NCBI GenBank assembly: GCA_022497155.1
Contig: MU385738.1
Coordinates: 124,001-188,000, forward strand
Origin: Whalleya microplaca
Lineage: Eukaryota > Ascomycota > Sordariomycetes > Xylariales > Xylariaceae
Reading direction: 5' to 3'
Length of the DNA stretch: 64,000 nucleotides
This document shows positions 22,755 through 35,879 of the stretch, piece after piece. Positions within the stretch are counted from its first letter, which is position 1. Every line of letters begins with the position of its first letter. The notes beneath the pieces are model-generated. The model saw nothing but the letters and a program-made list of their open reading frames with translations, ran no database searches and had not been told where the DNA came from. The position numbers and the translations under genes are program-made.

Positions 22755-23934
22755 CTATTTCTTCTTCTCCTTGTCGCCGCCCTTCTCCGCCGCCTCGCCG
22801 TTGACGCCGTTGACGCCGTTCTCCTTCTTGTCCTTCTCGCTCTTCTCCGCGGCGGCGGCCGCCTCCTCCTTCTTGGCCTCCTTCTCCTCCTGCTGCTGCC
22901 GGTTCTGGATCTTGTTCTCGATCAGGTCGTGGAAGGCCGTGATGGCGCGGATCAGGCTGCTCAGATAGATGGCGAGGAGCTGGTCGTTGGTCTTGACGCT
23001 CATCGCGTACGACAGCTCGCCCATGTTGCCGCCCTTGCCGTCGGCGCCGGGCTTGGGCGTCGAGAGGTTCGGCAGGAGGTTGAAGATGTCCTGGAGGTTG
23101 CCCAGCACGGCGTGGTTCACTGGCAGCTGCCCGTCCTGCACTTTCTGTAGGTAGGTTTGGATTTCTCGTAACCGCAGGTGTAAGCCCTGTAGCGACTGTA
23201 GTTGGTTTGTGATGCGGGTTGACAGAGTGCCGATGGCGACATCGCGGATGTCTCGAAGCAGGTGCTCAACGCCAATCTCTTCTGCCTCCTCGGCCTCGAT
23301 GGTGGAAGGGGTGTGTACAAAGGTCTTCGATGTGGTTGTGCCATCCTATGGAATATCAAGTTAGCCTTTTCCCTTTGATATTATAATGGCCGCAGCGTAC
23401 GTCTTTAATCTCCTCCACCGCAAAATATGCGTCTGTTGGCACGCCGGACTCCTTGGGTTGGACATCGATAATGACCAGTAGCGGGTTTGGCGTGTATCTC
23501 TTGAAGAGCTCGTTGATCTCGAGGTCGGATGCGCGCAGCTTGGGGCCGGAGTGGTACCATCCTATTAACTTCTCCCTCGCGTTGACCTTCTTGAACATAT
23601 CGTTCATGTTCTCGACATAGTTATGGTCTAAGAACCAGACCGATGGATCGTCGTTATCCTCCTCGAATGGAACTGCAGGGCGGAATCAAATCATATTAGC
23701 GACACTGGTTTGATTGCCTTTCTGGAGAGTTCGGCAACGGCGAGACTCACCTGCGAAACTATTCGACACGCGCACATTCTTCCCGTCATTCTGGCCCAGC
23801 AGCACACCCACAACGCGCTTCCGTGAGCCTTTAGCTACCCGATTAAAGTGGTCGACGACGGAAAGGAGGACGAGGGGGGCGACGGTGACATTTTTGTTGA
23901 CGAACGAAAGGGCTTCTGCTGTTGTGGCGGGCAT
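22755..23934 (-). CDS. rpn8: 26S proteasome regulatory subunit Rpn8 (3 exons, 348 aa)
   Basis: The gene is complement(join(22755..23345, 23401..23672, 23751..23934)), 1047 nt, with introns of 55 and 78 nt. The ATG at 23934 starts [20 protein letters not shown], a standard fungal Rpn8 start. The MPN domain (about 12-150) shows [39 protein letters not shown] and [21 protein letters not shown]. The catalytic JAMM His-x-His is not present, as is normal for Rpn8, which is the inactive partner of the deubiquitinase Rpn11 in the lid. The C-terminal half holds the lid-bundle helices ([28 protein letters not shown]) and ends in a Glu/Lys/Ala-rich low-complexity tail ([16 protein letters not shown], ending DKEKKK). 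It acts in nuclear and cytosolic 26S proteasomes. Convergent with the SWIM-protein gene. Confidence 0.97.
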
Positions 23935-25694
23935 GGCGAATGTGGTGGTGTGTGTGGATATTAGAAGGTTTGATGGACTGGTGTTTGCGGGAGAGGAAGA
24001 CGAGGTTGAATATGCAGAAGTTGGCGAACGGATGAGAAGGCTGGGCTGTCGTATGCGTGAGGCTGCCTGCCTTTGCACGAAATCCACGAAACCCACGAAA
24101 TCCTGGGCAAGCTTAGGCCCCGATCGGGGTTAGTGTGACATGCAGCAAGCACGGGCCAAGCACGGGGGACCCCACAGCTGATTTAGTACATAGACTGTGG
24201 CTGAAGTTGTGGCTAATGCACTTACAGATATTAGGTAATATTTGTAAAGTCCAATGGACGCAATCAGATGTCAATTGAAGCTCCGATGGAAGCTCCAAGC
24301 TCCAGTCTTGAATTACCAGGTATGCATTCTACCTTAGTAAGACGCATCAAGTGGACTGAAGACTACGTTACGTATCTTTACATACCTAGGTACACAACTC
24401 ACCATGGTCAACTTTGACTTTAACACTTTTCCCTCATGAACAGCTCATCAGTACCTTTTATTCTTTCGGTCGACAGGCACATCGTGTCTATTATAATAAG
24501 TACCTAGCTTTAGTATAGTGAGCCCCGGGCTATCCGCTTGACCGAACCAGAGTATACAAGAGTGAGTTCTTTTCCTCTGTAGTGTCAAGTACCTCTCATG
24601 TAAGTATTGAAGACATGTGGTTCAACTGATAAACATTTACAGCATATGACAAACAGTAAGACTAGATGAAGAAATTATAACAGCATCTACTACATATTTA
24701 ATTCATATATCCCTCCATGTTGAATCATGTCTATACGTGCATACGTACATATAGAATTACAGGAGACTATAACATCGAATAATATGTTGACTTCAACGGC
24801 CCAACGGAAAGGATGCCATGCAACGCCATGCAACGCCATGCAACGCCATAATCCTCTAAGGCTAGGCGCATGTACTACGTAGGTACGCATGTACGGATAC
24901 ACCGATACGCCGATACAGTACATACGTTATAGCTGGTAGAAAAATAGCCGAGCTCCCGTCAGTAAGGCCAAGACGCTCTCCGGGACCCGGGGCCACTGGG
25001 GTAATTGTATGAGTAGGCCGCTAACGGGCCTGCGGGCACGCGGCTATCCACTGTAGCTGTGTAATACCTACATGTACTATTAGGTAGGTACCTAGGTATA
25101 GTAGTTCGGTCACCACGACTCGCTGGCCAGTCACGCAGGGGAGTTGTAAGCAGTGACTAGTCAGCCAATCCCCCGGTGGTCCATGCACATGTGCTTCTTA
25201 TGTATATGTACATACCGCTGCTTACCTATCAGCTTAGGTACAATTGATAGCTACTGTAATTAACTGTAGGTGACTGTATTAGAGGAAGTTGAGAGCTTTA
25301 ATGTCGCAACTATAAGTACTTAAGGTACTTAAGGTACTTAAAGTACTTAATCAAGCTTGGCACTGAGAACATTGAACCCCCCCTCCCCACCGTTTCCCTG
25401 CATCCTTATTAGCATTAGCTCTGAACCTCGAAAAAAAGAATCCCCCGACCCGACCTCGCTTCCCTCACGACTTGGAACGAAACTTACTACGCTCTACTCT
25501 ACCTGTTCCATTCCGTACTCTCCTCTCACTCTCCTCTGCTCTTCCTCTCCTCTCCTCTCTCTCACCTTGCCTCTCCGCCTCGTCAATACCCATCTGCCTA
25601 TGCTTTTCTCTGTTGTATCCCTTCACTTCCTCTCTGGTCCCTTGCCCTTCTCTGCCTTGGTCAGGCGCATATTGTAGCTCCCGCTCCGAATAAA
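23935..25694. other. Divergent intergenic region between RPN8 and ADK1
   Basis: About 1.76 kb shared upstream by two divergent housekeeping genes. It has CCTAGG-centred palindromes (near 24387 and 25088), a 10-bp tandem repeat CATGCAACGC at about 24816-24850, and a 17-bp TACTTAAGG-type tandem palindrome at 25314-25350. The final 200 bases before ADK1 are C/T-rich, as in many fungal core promoters. No further gene seen. Confidence 0.55.
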
Positions 25695-26838
<1,144 letters not shown>

Positions 26839-29028
26839 ACTACCTACCTACCTCGGCAGCAATACTACAACTACTACTTCCACCTGTTATAACAGAGTTC
26901 CAGTCCTGTTTGTTTGCGTCTGTCTGTGCACAAGGTGGTAAATTCGAAGATAGGTTGGTCGACGGGTTGTAGAACGAAATGTAGCAAGCAGAAAGGGGTC
27001 CCCGGGAAATATCGCAAGAGCTTTTCTTCTTAGGTGAAGGTGAGGCGGTCATCTCCTCGAATGCGAAACGGATGGATGGATGGATGGATGGATGGTGGAC
27101 GGGGGGCAGTGAGTGAGTGCTTGGAAAGGAGAGAGCGGCCGGCAGGCAAATGAAAAAAAGGAAAGGGGGGTCACAATGGGACGGACTACTGGACTTATTG
27201 AGGCGGATGTATCATTAGGGCCTGTATTGTAACCATTGTCACTAATTAGGCCTTTTTCGAAGCATATTTCTGACATCCGTCCTTTTTTTTCTTTCTTTCT
27301 GGTTCTTATGATCATGTTGGCTACGGGTATTGTAGTAGACCTGTACGGTAATGCTTCATTAGGCCTACGTAGAGAAAAGAAAAGGGCTTAAGGGTCTATT
27401 TCTAGACGGCATCATACTACACAAGAAACAAGCACATCGACGCATATCAAGAACACTATCAAGCTCTGCATTTCCTACGTAATCCGTACTTTCTACTGTA
27501 GTACATACGAAGGATTCCTCACGACCAGCCAGACAGACAGACAGACGCCAAGCACCTCACCCCACCCCCAGCACTACCTACCTACCTACACAACACCGTG
27601 CCGGCAGGATGGGCGATGCAGAACATAGGTACTTACATAAGTATCCAAGCTTATTTCTTCGCAGTAATCGTGTTTACGTAATATTTACTTCCTACGGGTA
27701 GGTAGGTATGTTGACCCTCTTAGATCAGGCCGTTGGTATATATATGTAGTTTCTATCACCGCCAATCGGGGGGTTTTTTTTTTTTTTTTTTTTTGGTATG
27801 GTGGCTATTGAGCTTTGTTCTCTTTTTTATACTTGAAGCCCTTTTTTTTTTTGGATTTAATAAGGGGGAAGGAGGTTTAGAGGTTATAGGGCTAGTTGAT
27901 GAGACTGAGACTGGGTGTTTTTTTATTTAGAAGGATAGTAGTGATCAAGGGTAGGTATACTTGGTATATAGTGAATAAATAGTACAGGTGGGTAGGTAAA
28001 CCAACCCATTGATGCCATATATCAATACATACAACTTGATACAATCACACCTCGACAACTACACCGACTGCGGAAACTCATTCTGAGAACTTACGCATCT
28101 CATCACATCTCACCTCTACAATCATGGACAGAACCCAAGTACACAGGAAAATTTCGCGACGGAACGTTCTTGGAATACAATCGATTCCCACCCCCACAAC
28201 ACAACACCACACCACACTCCGCTCTGTTCAGACGCCCATCTCAGACAGCGACAACCTCAGTATGGATACTACCTAGATATACATACAAGCTGGCGGGTGT
28301 GCAGGTTGGTACCTTTCAAGCACCTTACCATACCCCATTTCATCCACTTTCACCATTTCAAGCTACACATATGTATATATAATCTCCCCTCACTCACGCA
28401 ACCCCCGCGCCACCAACTTCAATGAACTTCTCCAAACTTCCCCAGACCCAAGACCCCAAGACCCTACATATGCCAACGACCATGAGAAAAAAAAAACATA
28501 GCAAGTAGACGAAAAAAAAAAAAAAAGAAAGCAGCTGAGCTATTTGGGAGCCACGATCGAGTCTAAGTGAAGCCAAGGTAAGGTAAGGTAAGGGGGATGA
28601 TGATGATCCAAACTCTCTCAGAAAAAGTAAAAAGTAGACAGACAGACATACAGACAAAAGGAGGTCAAACCAAGCCAAGTCAAGCCATGGATAGGCAATG
28701 ATAAAAATAAAGAAAAATGGGGATATCTCGTTCTATAGAGTGCGAAGACAAAGACGACGGATGCAACGAAAAAGAAAAAAATTGGGAAAGGCAAGTGAGT
28801 ATCGAGCTCGCTTGCCATGTCCAACCAGTCAATCAATCAATAGGTACCCCAAGGGCTCTCCCCTTCTCTCATCTACAGACCGAGCCTCGCCAAGCCAATA
28901 CGTAGAAAGTGTTCAAGAAGCGAAGTATATGTATATAGGCAAGGAAGCCGACATGTTATGCCGGTGATCCTCACAACATAGGGCATCGGCGTTGGCCATG
29001 GTGGGTATCCTCTCTACACCCAGAGTTC
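26839..29028. other. Intergenic region between ADK1 and HOOK, microsatellites only
   Basis: This is the 3' flank of ADK1 and the 3' flank of the minus-strand HOOK gene. It contains a GGAT tandem run at 27070-27095, T runs near 27775-27795 and 27841-27852, and an A run near 28510. No coding region is supported; open frames are short and of homopolymer origin. Confidence 0.6.
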
Positions 29029-32000
29029 CTACCTCCGCGGCGTAGCTACAATTTGCCATGTCAGCATCTAGCGCAACACGTTTGAAAAGTCATGTATCGG
29101 GAGCATTTAGGTAGATAGAAAAGCAGTCCAGTTCAGTTCACTGTAGCATTGCATTGGAGGACATTTGGGGGCATGGGAGGAGGATAGAGGGGAACTCACC
29201 GTTGACCATCTGCCTCTGCTTGTTCAGCCAGCTCTTGGGCACCTCGTTGCGCCGCTGCAGCACCACGTGGTTGCTCTGCAGCCGGCTCGTCAGGTCGTAC
29301 CACGCCGTCGCGATCATCGCGTTCTCGCGCTGCAGGTTCTTGATGATCTGGTCGGCCTGTGCCTGCGTGTGTCATGTCATGTTAGAAAGCCTCGCATCAA
29401 CCAGTTGTAGTCCGTCAGTCAGTTTCACTTGGTCTATATACATGATTCATCATACCACATCACATTACATCGCGTGAAGAAAAAACGAAGCATGACAGGA
29501 AAAATACAATCTATAATCATTCTGCCACCGCAGCATATCTCCCCCCGATCCGGCCGGGACGCTAGACGCCCGCGCCTTGCATAAATCCGTATTCAAAAAG
29601 TACGAATGAAGAAAACGACATACCTTCTGCGCGCCCGCCTCCGACCCAGCGCGCACGGCCTTGAGCGTGCGCTCGAGCTCGCGGATCTTCAGTTCCGACT
29701 GTTCGAATTGCTGCAACATCGAACACGTTCTCGTCAGCCCTCTCTCAATCAATCAACGGGATGGATCGAAACTTAATAAAACGAAATAATTCTTAGATAG
29801 ACTCAGACACAGCAACACAGCCACTTGGCCCAGCCGCTTGGCTTCGACGCGGCTTCCGCCTGCCCGCTCGTGCGCTCCGGCAATGGGGAGGACCGCGCGG
29901 AGGCAGATGCGGATGCGACACTCATGCGGCTCGGGGTGCTGTACCCCGAGACGCCGGAGATGACGCTCATGTTCTCCTCGGGCGAGAAGCCGCCGCCGCG
30001 CAGTCCCATGCCCGAAGACGCCGGGCGGTCCGGCGTGCCGATCGAGCCGTCGCGCTTGACCTGGTAAGGGTAGAAGCCGCTCTTGGGGGCCGGCTGCGAC
30101 CTGGACGACTTCAGCGGCTTCTGCCAGGGGCTCCATCGGCGGCCGAGGGCCTCCCACATGGACTGGCGCTTGACCTCGGTCGAGACGATCTTGGACTCGT
30201 CCTCGTCGTCGCTGCTGCTGGTGGACGCCACGTCCGACAGGCTGGACGTGATGTCCGACAGACTGTAGAGATCGTAACTCACCTGCTGTAGCTGCTTGTA
30301 GCGCGTCCGCAGCTTCTCCATCTTCTCGGACTGCTTGACGCTGTCCGTGCCGATGGTCTGCCCGTCCGCGGCCTTCTGCAGCTCGCGGTTCGCCTGCTCG
30401 GCCTCGCGCCGGAGCTGGTCCTTCTCGATGAAGGCCGTCAGGAGCTGCGCCCGCTGGGACTCGAACTCGTCCTTCAGCGTCTTGTGCTTCCGCCGCTCCA
30501 TGTCGAGGTCGGCACGGAGGGAAATGGAGAGCATGCTGTCGGTGTTCTTCAGCTCGGCGAGCGCGTCCAGGCTAGACTTCTCTATGGCGTTCACTTTGCC
30601 CTCGTCGTCAGCATCTTCAGCGTTCAAGACGTATTCCCGAAAGATCATCTTACAGTCACCTCGTGCCTCCAGAAGAGCTCGCTCTTTATCCGCAAGCTGT
30701 TCCTTGGCGGCGTTAAGCTGTCGCTCGAGCTGCTTGGCACGGTTCTGTTCGGCGAGGACCTGCGTTCGTAAATTGGAATACATCTCTTCTCTGCAATAAT
30801 TTGACATCAGCCACTTCGAGTCCGGCGCCAAATCGTAACAAATCTGCATAGTATCGACTAACCCATCTTTGCCCATGTTCTGGATAAGCAAATCGATCTG
30901 GTGTTGGCCAACAGTATACTTCTCGAGCAGCTCGTTGAACTTTTCCTGGATGGACTGGCGAGAATTCCGCGAGTCTTCTATCTCCTGGATAAGTTGACCC
31001 TTCTCTGTCTCGGTGCCGATGCTGCTCTTGAGAACGGCGTTCTCCGCTTGGAGACGCTGTACCTCCAGGTCGCGCATCGATACGGCGTTGCTAGATTCGT
31101 TGAGCTCATCTTCGAGAGAAGTTGGGCGGGGACCCTCAGGGGTGCTTGGGGTAGCCGAGGGGTCAAGCATCATGAGCCTCTCCTGCATTTCCTTCAAGGC
31201 GCCCTCGTCTACCTGGGTCCTGTGGTGCAAGTCTTCGAGTCGCAATCTCAGTTCGGCATTCTCTGCCGTGTACATGGTCTTCTGGTTACTGAAGTTGGCA
31301 ATGTCGATCTCGTATCCCTGCATCTTGGTAGCGTAGGCCTCTCCCTCCCGTTTCAACGTCTCTATCCTCAACCTGGCGTTCTCGAGCTGGTCTATCATTT
31401 TCGCCGCGTCGATCCTATCGTTTTGGAGTGCCTTCAGCTCGGCCTCCAACGGCTTCATCGACTCGAGCTTCTTCCTCAAATTGTCAGCCATGTTAGCCTT
31501 TTTGGAAAGATCCTCGTTCTTCGACCGCAGCTCCTGGTTCTCGTCATTCAAAGTCTCTACTTTCTCTACCGCCACCTCGAGGCGACCCTTTTCCCTCAAC
31601 AGGCGGTCCCTCTCCTCCGCGAGGTGGTTTCTCTCGTTCTCCAAATTTGCGATGAGCGTCTCGTTCTCCTTCAGTTGGCGCTGCAGGCGATGCTTGTCGA
31701 AATTGCCAGCTTCCGACTCGATCTGCTTCTGCAGCTGCTCATTTTCGTCTTGGAGCTCCTCGTGCTTTCTGACGAGCTCATCGTAGTTGTCTTGGAGACG
31801 ATCCAACCGTACTTTCAACCCGCCAGCCTGTTTCCTCGCCTCGTCGGCATCGCGCTGTAGTTGCGCGAGTGCTGCCTCATGGGCGAGGTCGTCATCGGGG
31901 TTAACATTGTAATTGCCTGTATCATATTCACTGTCACCGCCTTCGGACTCTGTCAGTTTGGCGTTGGCTTCCTGGATGACCTGGAAGATCCCTTGTTGGG

Positions 32001-32643
32001 CTTTCGTTCCGAGTTGCATGACCAAGTTGATGTAGCGCTCGTTGTCGTCGTCGCGCAGGCAGGCCGCTGACACGAAGAGAACCAAGATCTGGAAAAAAGT
32101 CTTAGTTATATGCCGGAACGCTACAGACGATACCTGGGAAGGAGAGCGGCCTTGGGAGCTCTGGGGCGTAGCGGGGGATGCGGGTTGCGCAGGACTATTC
32201 ACCTCAAACATGCCAGCTTTGTCTAGTGCCTGGAAATCGACCTGTTTAATCAGGGGCTCAATTTTAGAGCAGTGACGCCTCGCGAAATCATTCAGTCCCA
32301 TATGGATGATATGTAGGGTCCTTCTCCGGGCGTATGCACTGTTCTTGTCATCGGCCGCGGCCTCCAGGCTCTCCTGGAATCTAGCAGGGTTGTATTCATC
32401 GTCCAGGACTTCTAGAAGAGCCGAGAAGACAGCACCGTCGAAGAGATGCTCGGGCTTGTGCACTCTTATGTTAGGATCTTGCCTTTGCAGGAGATGTATG
32501 AGCATCGAGTCAGCCTGCGAAGATGATATGTTAGCTCTGTGTTCAAAATCAAGAGTAGGGAGAGGGGTCATTGTGGTTAGCATCATACGTACCCATTCTA
32601 GTAAAGCGGCCTGTGTGGCCTGTGAGGTTATCGAAGGAATCAT
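29029..32643 (-). CDS. hok1: HOOK-family dynein/early-endosome adaptor, canonical isoform (6 exons, 834 aa)
   Basis: The canonical model is complement(join(29029..29045, 29200..29362, 29624..29710, 30283..32088, 32134..32514, 32593..32643)), 2505 nt, all GT-AG and in frame. The start is ATG 32643 (MIPSITSQATQAALLEW); an upstream in-frame TTG is not used. Residues 1-150 are the Hook N-terminal (calponin-like, dynein-binding) domain: ALLEWADSMLIHL, HKPEHLFDGAVFSALLEVLD, LHIIHMGLNDF, then LVLFVSAACLRDDDNERYI. From about 200 to 745 runs an almost unbroken coiled coil. The last exons encode ELKIRELERTLKAV, NAMIATAWYDLTSRL, PKSWLNKQRQMVN and the end ATPRR, the typical fungal Hook C-terminus that binds the FTS/FHIP complex on early endosomes. 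Two internal introns (78 and 45 nt) are multiples of three without stops, so retention would not break the frame. Confidence 0.92.
29803..30282 (-). CDS. hok1: Alternative HOOK C-terminal tail encoded by intron read-through (159 aa, ends CCCV)
   Basis: If the 572-nt intron after the coiled coil (donor 30282, GTGAGT) is not spliced, the HOOK frame continues for 159 codons to a stop at 29803, giving a 905-aa protein. The tail is Ser-rich with an acidic patch (SSSDDEDESK), then a Trp/Arg segment (MWEALGRRWSPWQKP), a Gly-rich middle, and an end of GWAKWLCCCV. Its codon use is GC-rich at third positions and looks coding rather than intronic. The last four residues form a Cys-a-a-X-like box with extra Cys, suitable for prenylation or palmitoylation. 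This replaces the FTS/FHIP-binding end by a possible direct membrane anchor. Expression is not shown by the sequence; this is an inference. Confidence 0.55.
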   Translation of the reverse strand: MSYDLYSLSDITSSLSDVASTSSSDDEDESKIVSTEVKRQSMWEALGRRWSPWQKPLKSSRSQPAPKSGFYPYQVKRDGSIGTPDRPASSGMGLRGGGFSPEENMSVISGVSGYSTPSRMSVASASASARSSPLPERTSGQAEAASKPSGWAKWLCCCV

Positions 32644-34664
32644 GTTGGCGACGGAAGGGTGGTTCGTCCGTTCGGTCAAGAGTGGTGATCCTAGTATCGG
32701 TTCGTATAGTATTAGCGAGTTAGGGGGTGGGATGCGAATCGTCTAGATCCGGACAGTTGGCGAGAGAGAAGGAGAGAAGCTAGCTTCCCTATTCCGTATG
32801 TGGTAATATAAGGATAGTAGAAAGAATCGAAACGAAGGTACGAGTCTGGCTATCTGCGCAGTCGCGTTCGGATGTTAAGGGAAAGAGAGTAAGCAGTTGG
32901 CTGGCATTATACAGTATATATCAGGGAACTCGAGATATTGATAAACGCCGACTCGTTCGGGGGGGCTGACGAGACAGAAGTAGGCTTTTGTTATGCGCGA
33001 CGGGGCTACAAAGGACTGGTGTTTCTCATTATCTGTCAGAATGGCAATTGTTTAAACGACGATAAAGAGCATTGTTCGGGGAGTTCTTGTTCTCTCTCAC
33101 TCTCTCACATCGATCAAAGGAAACCTTATTATTATGAGCCTCATCAAGGGGTGAAATTGTCTGTCTTGCAATGTTCAAAGAGAGAGAGAGAGAGTACTGC
33201 GTACTGAATGAGAGAACTTGAATGGAGCCCTTATCCACACGCCATGCGCGACTGTTGAAAGTTGCTGGGTCGCCTACAGATAGCACGCAAGGCACGGACC
33301 CTTTAGGTGTCTGTCAGGTCTGCTAGCCTGGGTTCCACAGGGGCTTTCAAATGAACCTTCTGTGGGTCTATAAAGTGCCTATACTGGAGCCTATACTGCG
33401 CAGTAAAGTGCTTTAAAGTGCACTCTCACTGCTTGAAAGCGCCTTATCGATTAGAGTATCGATTAAACCGAAACCGTCCCAACCCCGTTTAGGTTATAAC
33501 ACCCAGTCAGAGGGAGTGATGGCTGCATTGTGACACCTTCGACGGTGGTACGGAACTGTCGCTCATGTCAAGCTGCAGGGGTTGTGGGTACGCTAATGCA
33601 ACTAAAACGGTTAGCTAGAGCCTCTCATAAAAGAGTGGGAGGACAGAGAAGGATCAGGCCGCATGGGCCGTTCCTGGCCTGTCTGCCGTGTGACCAGCTG
33701 CCCTCTACTCTATTTTCTACATATGCTACATACTACCTAGGTACGGAATACTCCTTACTCGACCTGAATTGCTTTGTATCTGGATGAACTCACAGTCCTC
33801 AAGTCACTCTTTGTTTGACAATTGATGATCATCTCGAGCTACACATCCCTAATGACGTAGGCGATCTGTTGTATCATATTCCTTTCATCTGCTTCAGATG
33901 TCAATGCCCTTCTTTCTTTCTTTCTTTCTTTCTTTCAAGTCAACTTACAATAGACTTTTGACCTAAGCTAGACATCTATTGTATTTTCTATTCGACTGCC
34001 TATCTCTCTCTTCTCCAAGTCAAATCTGACATATCCAGAATAGTCTATTCAAAGGAGTAACATACTAGACATACTAGTCCATACTAAGAATATACGTATG
34101 CGAGTTCGTGCAACCCTCGCCAACGCCACACATAGGTTCATTCCCAAGCCGGTAAGGCAGAGTCACATTGATGTTCGCTACTGCGTACCTATTTGTTTCA
34201 AGTTCTCGTCGCTCCCCCGCAATTTGGCACGATGCAACACGATCAGACCTTTCCAGATGCTTATCGTCGCCCTGCATATATTGTCTCTCTTAGCTAGTCT
34301 TCTTCTGTCAGGGGTTTTCTCTCGTAGCTGCTGCCTCGGCTCTGCACTGTAAGCTCATCTATAACCGAGAGACCATCTACGTAAGGCCATATACATACAT
34401 GGAATTACCGGTCTCGTTGCCATAGGAATCACGTCAAACACAACTAACCTCCCATCTGTTCAAACCCGGAGAGGTCGGGCTATCCTCCGCAGCAGCCACT
34501 TCTACAAAGCTCCATGGATATAACAGCTACCCCACCTTACAGAATCTACGCCAGTATACAGTTTACCCCCGGAGATAATATAAAATGTAGATAGGGGCCA
34601 AGTCAACCATCTCCTTGGATTTTGGAAAGTCAATTACACGAAGTATGTATAACCAATTATGTAA
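32644..34664. other. Upstream region of HOOK and left flank of the repeat block
   Basis: No gene seen. It contains GA-rich runs near 33178-33192, a (TTTC)n run at 33911-33936 and several TCTATTC-type short repeats. Composition is normal until about 34850, where AT-rich RIP-like sequence begins. Confidence 0.55.
33911..33936. repeat. (TTTC)n microsatellite
   Basis: Six to seven tandem TTTC units between HOOK and the RIP block. Confidence 0.9.
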
Positions 34665-34776
34665 CAACTGAAGTAAGTATGGGGGGGGTATGGGTGTTAT
34701 ATTAATAATGGAGAGTGAACTCCATGTGACTAAGTAATGGATTCCTTAAGCTGACAGGGCGCACAGACTACCCACA
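34665..34776 (+). repeat. Left copy of 112-bp direct repeat flanking the RIP block
   Basis: This matches 47856-47967 over 112 bp in the same orientation without length change. By eye the two differ at roughly 15-20 positions. Both copies contain a G8 run followed by TAT-G-TGTTATATTAATAAT, then TCCATGTGAC and AAGCTGACAGGGCGCAC. A purine run followed by TGTTA resembles a polypurine tract next to an LTR start. GC content is normal, so it was not hit by RIP. Confidence 0.85.
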
Positions 34777-34928
34777 TACGGCTAAACCTCCCCAGGCAGC
34801 TCCCCAGGAGCGCCTGCCACAGCCATTAACACTGACCTTATAAAACTTGCCACTGAACTTTAATATAACCCCGCATTTTCCTTATAATTTTTAGGTATTT
34901 TATCGTTAATTTTAAGTAATTTTATCGT

Positions 34929-35033
34929 AAGATTTTAATATTCCGCCGACTAATTTATATAAAAAAAATAAAATAAAACTTAAGTAAATAATTAAACTTT
35001 ATATTATAATCGCACTTATTTATATAAAAACTA
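34929..35033. repeat. Left inner terminal repeat of the outer element (RIP-mutated)
   Basis: The segment from CCGCCGACTAATTTA at 34943 to 35033 matches 47410-47501 in the same orientation. Differences are mostly G/A or C/T transitions. The pair lies at the edges of the AT-rich block and is the best candidate for short LTRs (about 105 bp). In the right copy the ends are TG and CA; in the left copy they appear as mutated forms. Confidence 0.6.
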
Positions 35034-35879
35034 TAAGGCTAAAATGTATATAATTAATAATAATTTAAGCTATTTATATATAAGTAAAGCTATAGCTATA
35101 TAAAGAAAAAAGTAGTTATGTTATTTTTTTAATTACTTATTTATAATTACGTTATAAAAAATATATATAACAAAGTGTATATAGTTATAAGCTTAATAAA
35201 TACCTTACCCCTAAAAAAAAATAACGTCCTCGTTATTTATTAACTATAATAAAAGTAACAAGTTTATTAATTTTATTATTAATTATTATTATTTTATTTT
35301 TAAAATTTTCGTTTATAACAATAGTAATACATATATTTATTTTAAAATTAAAACGTTTTAAAACGCTGTTTTTATTATTTTTAAACGAGCTAAAAGTTCT
35401 TTTAATAAAAAAGGTTTCGCTAATAATAATATATATATTAAAAGTATTTACGGTTTAACGATAATACATATATTAATAAAGTATAAATATCGTAATAATA
35501 CGTATATTAATAACGGAAAATAAAGTCGGATAAAATAAGCGTCGTAATAATACGTATACTAATAACGGAAGTTAAAATAAAATAAAATAAAATACCGTTA
35601 AAAATAATATATATACCGGTAACTTAAGGTAAGATATTCGTTAATATATATATTAACGATTTAAATTTTACTTATTAATTTATTATCGATTGTCGCCTAA
35701 CGCCGAACGCTAAAAAAAAAACAAAAAAAAAACCGAAAAAACGGCAGAAATTTAACGAAACGAAAAAAACTAAACCGGATAACCGAACTAAAAAAGTCGA
35801 ATATAATTAGTCGCTAAATCCGCGTTTAAGGATTGCCGGCGCTAATATATATAAAGTAAATAGCTTATTTATTTTAAAA

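Noticed and set aside
30901..31860. A 319-codon plus-strand frame
   Set aside because: It is antisense to the HOOK coiled-coil exon. The Leu-rich product mirrors the Glu/Lys/Gln-rich sense protein and starts at a non-ATG codon.
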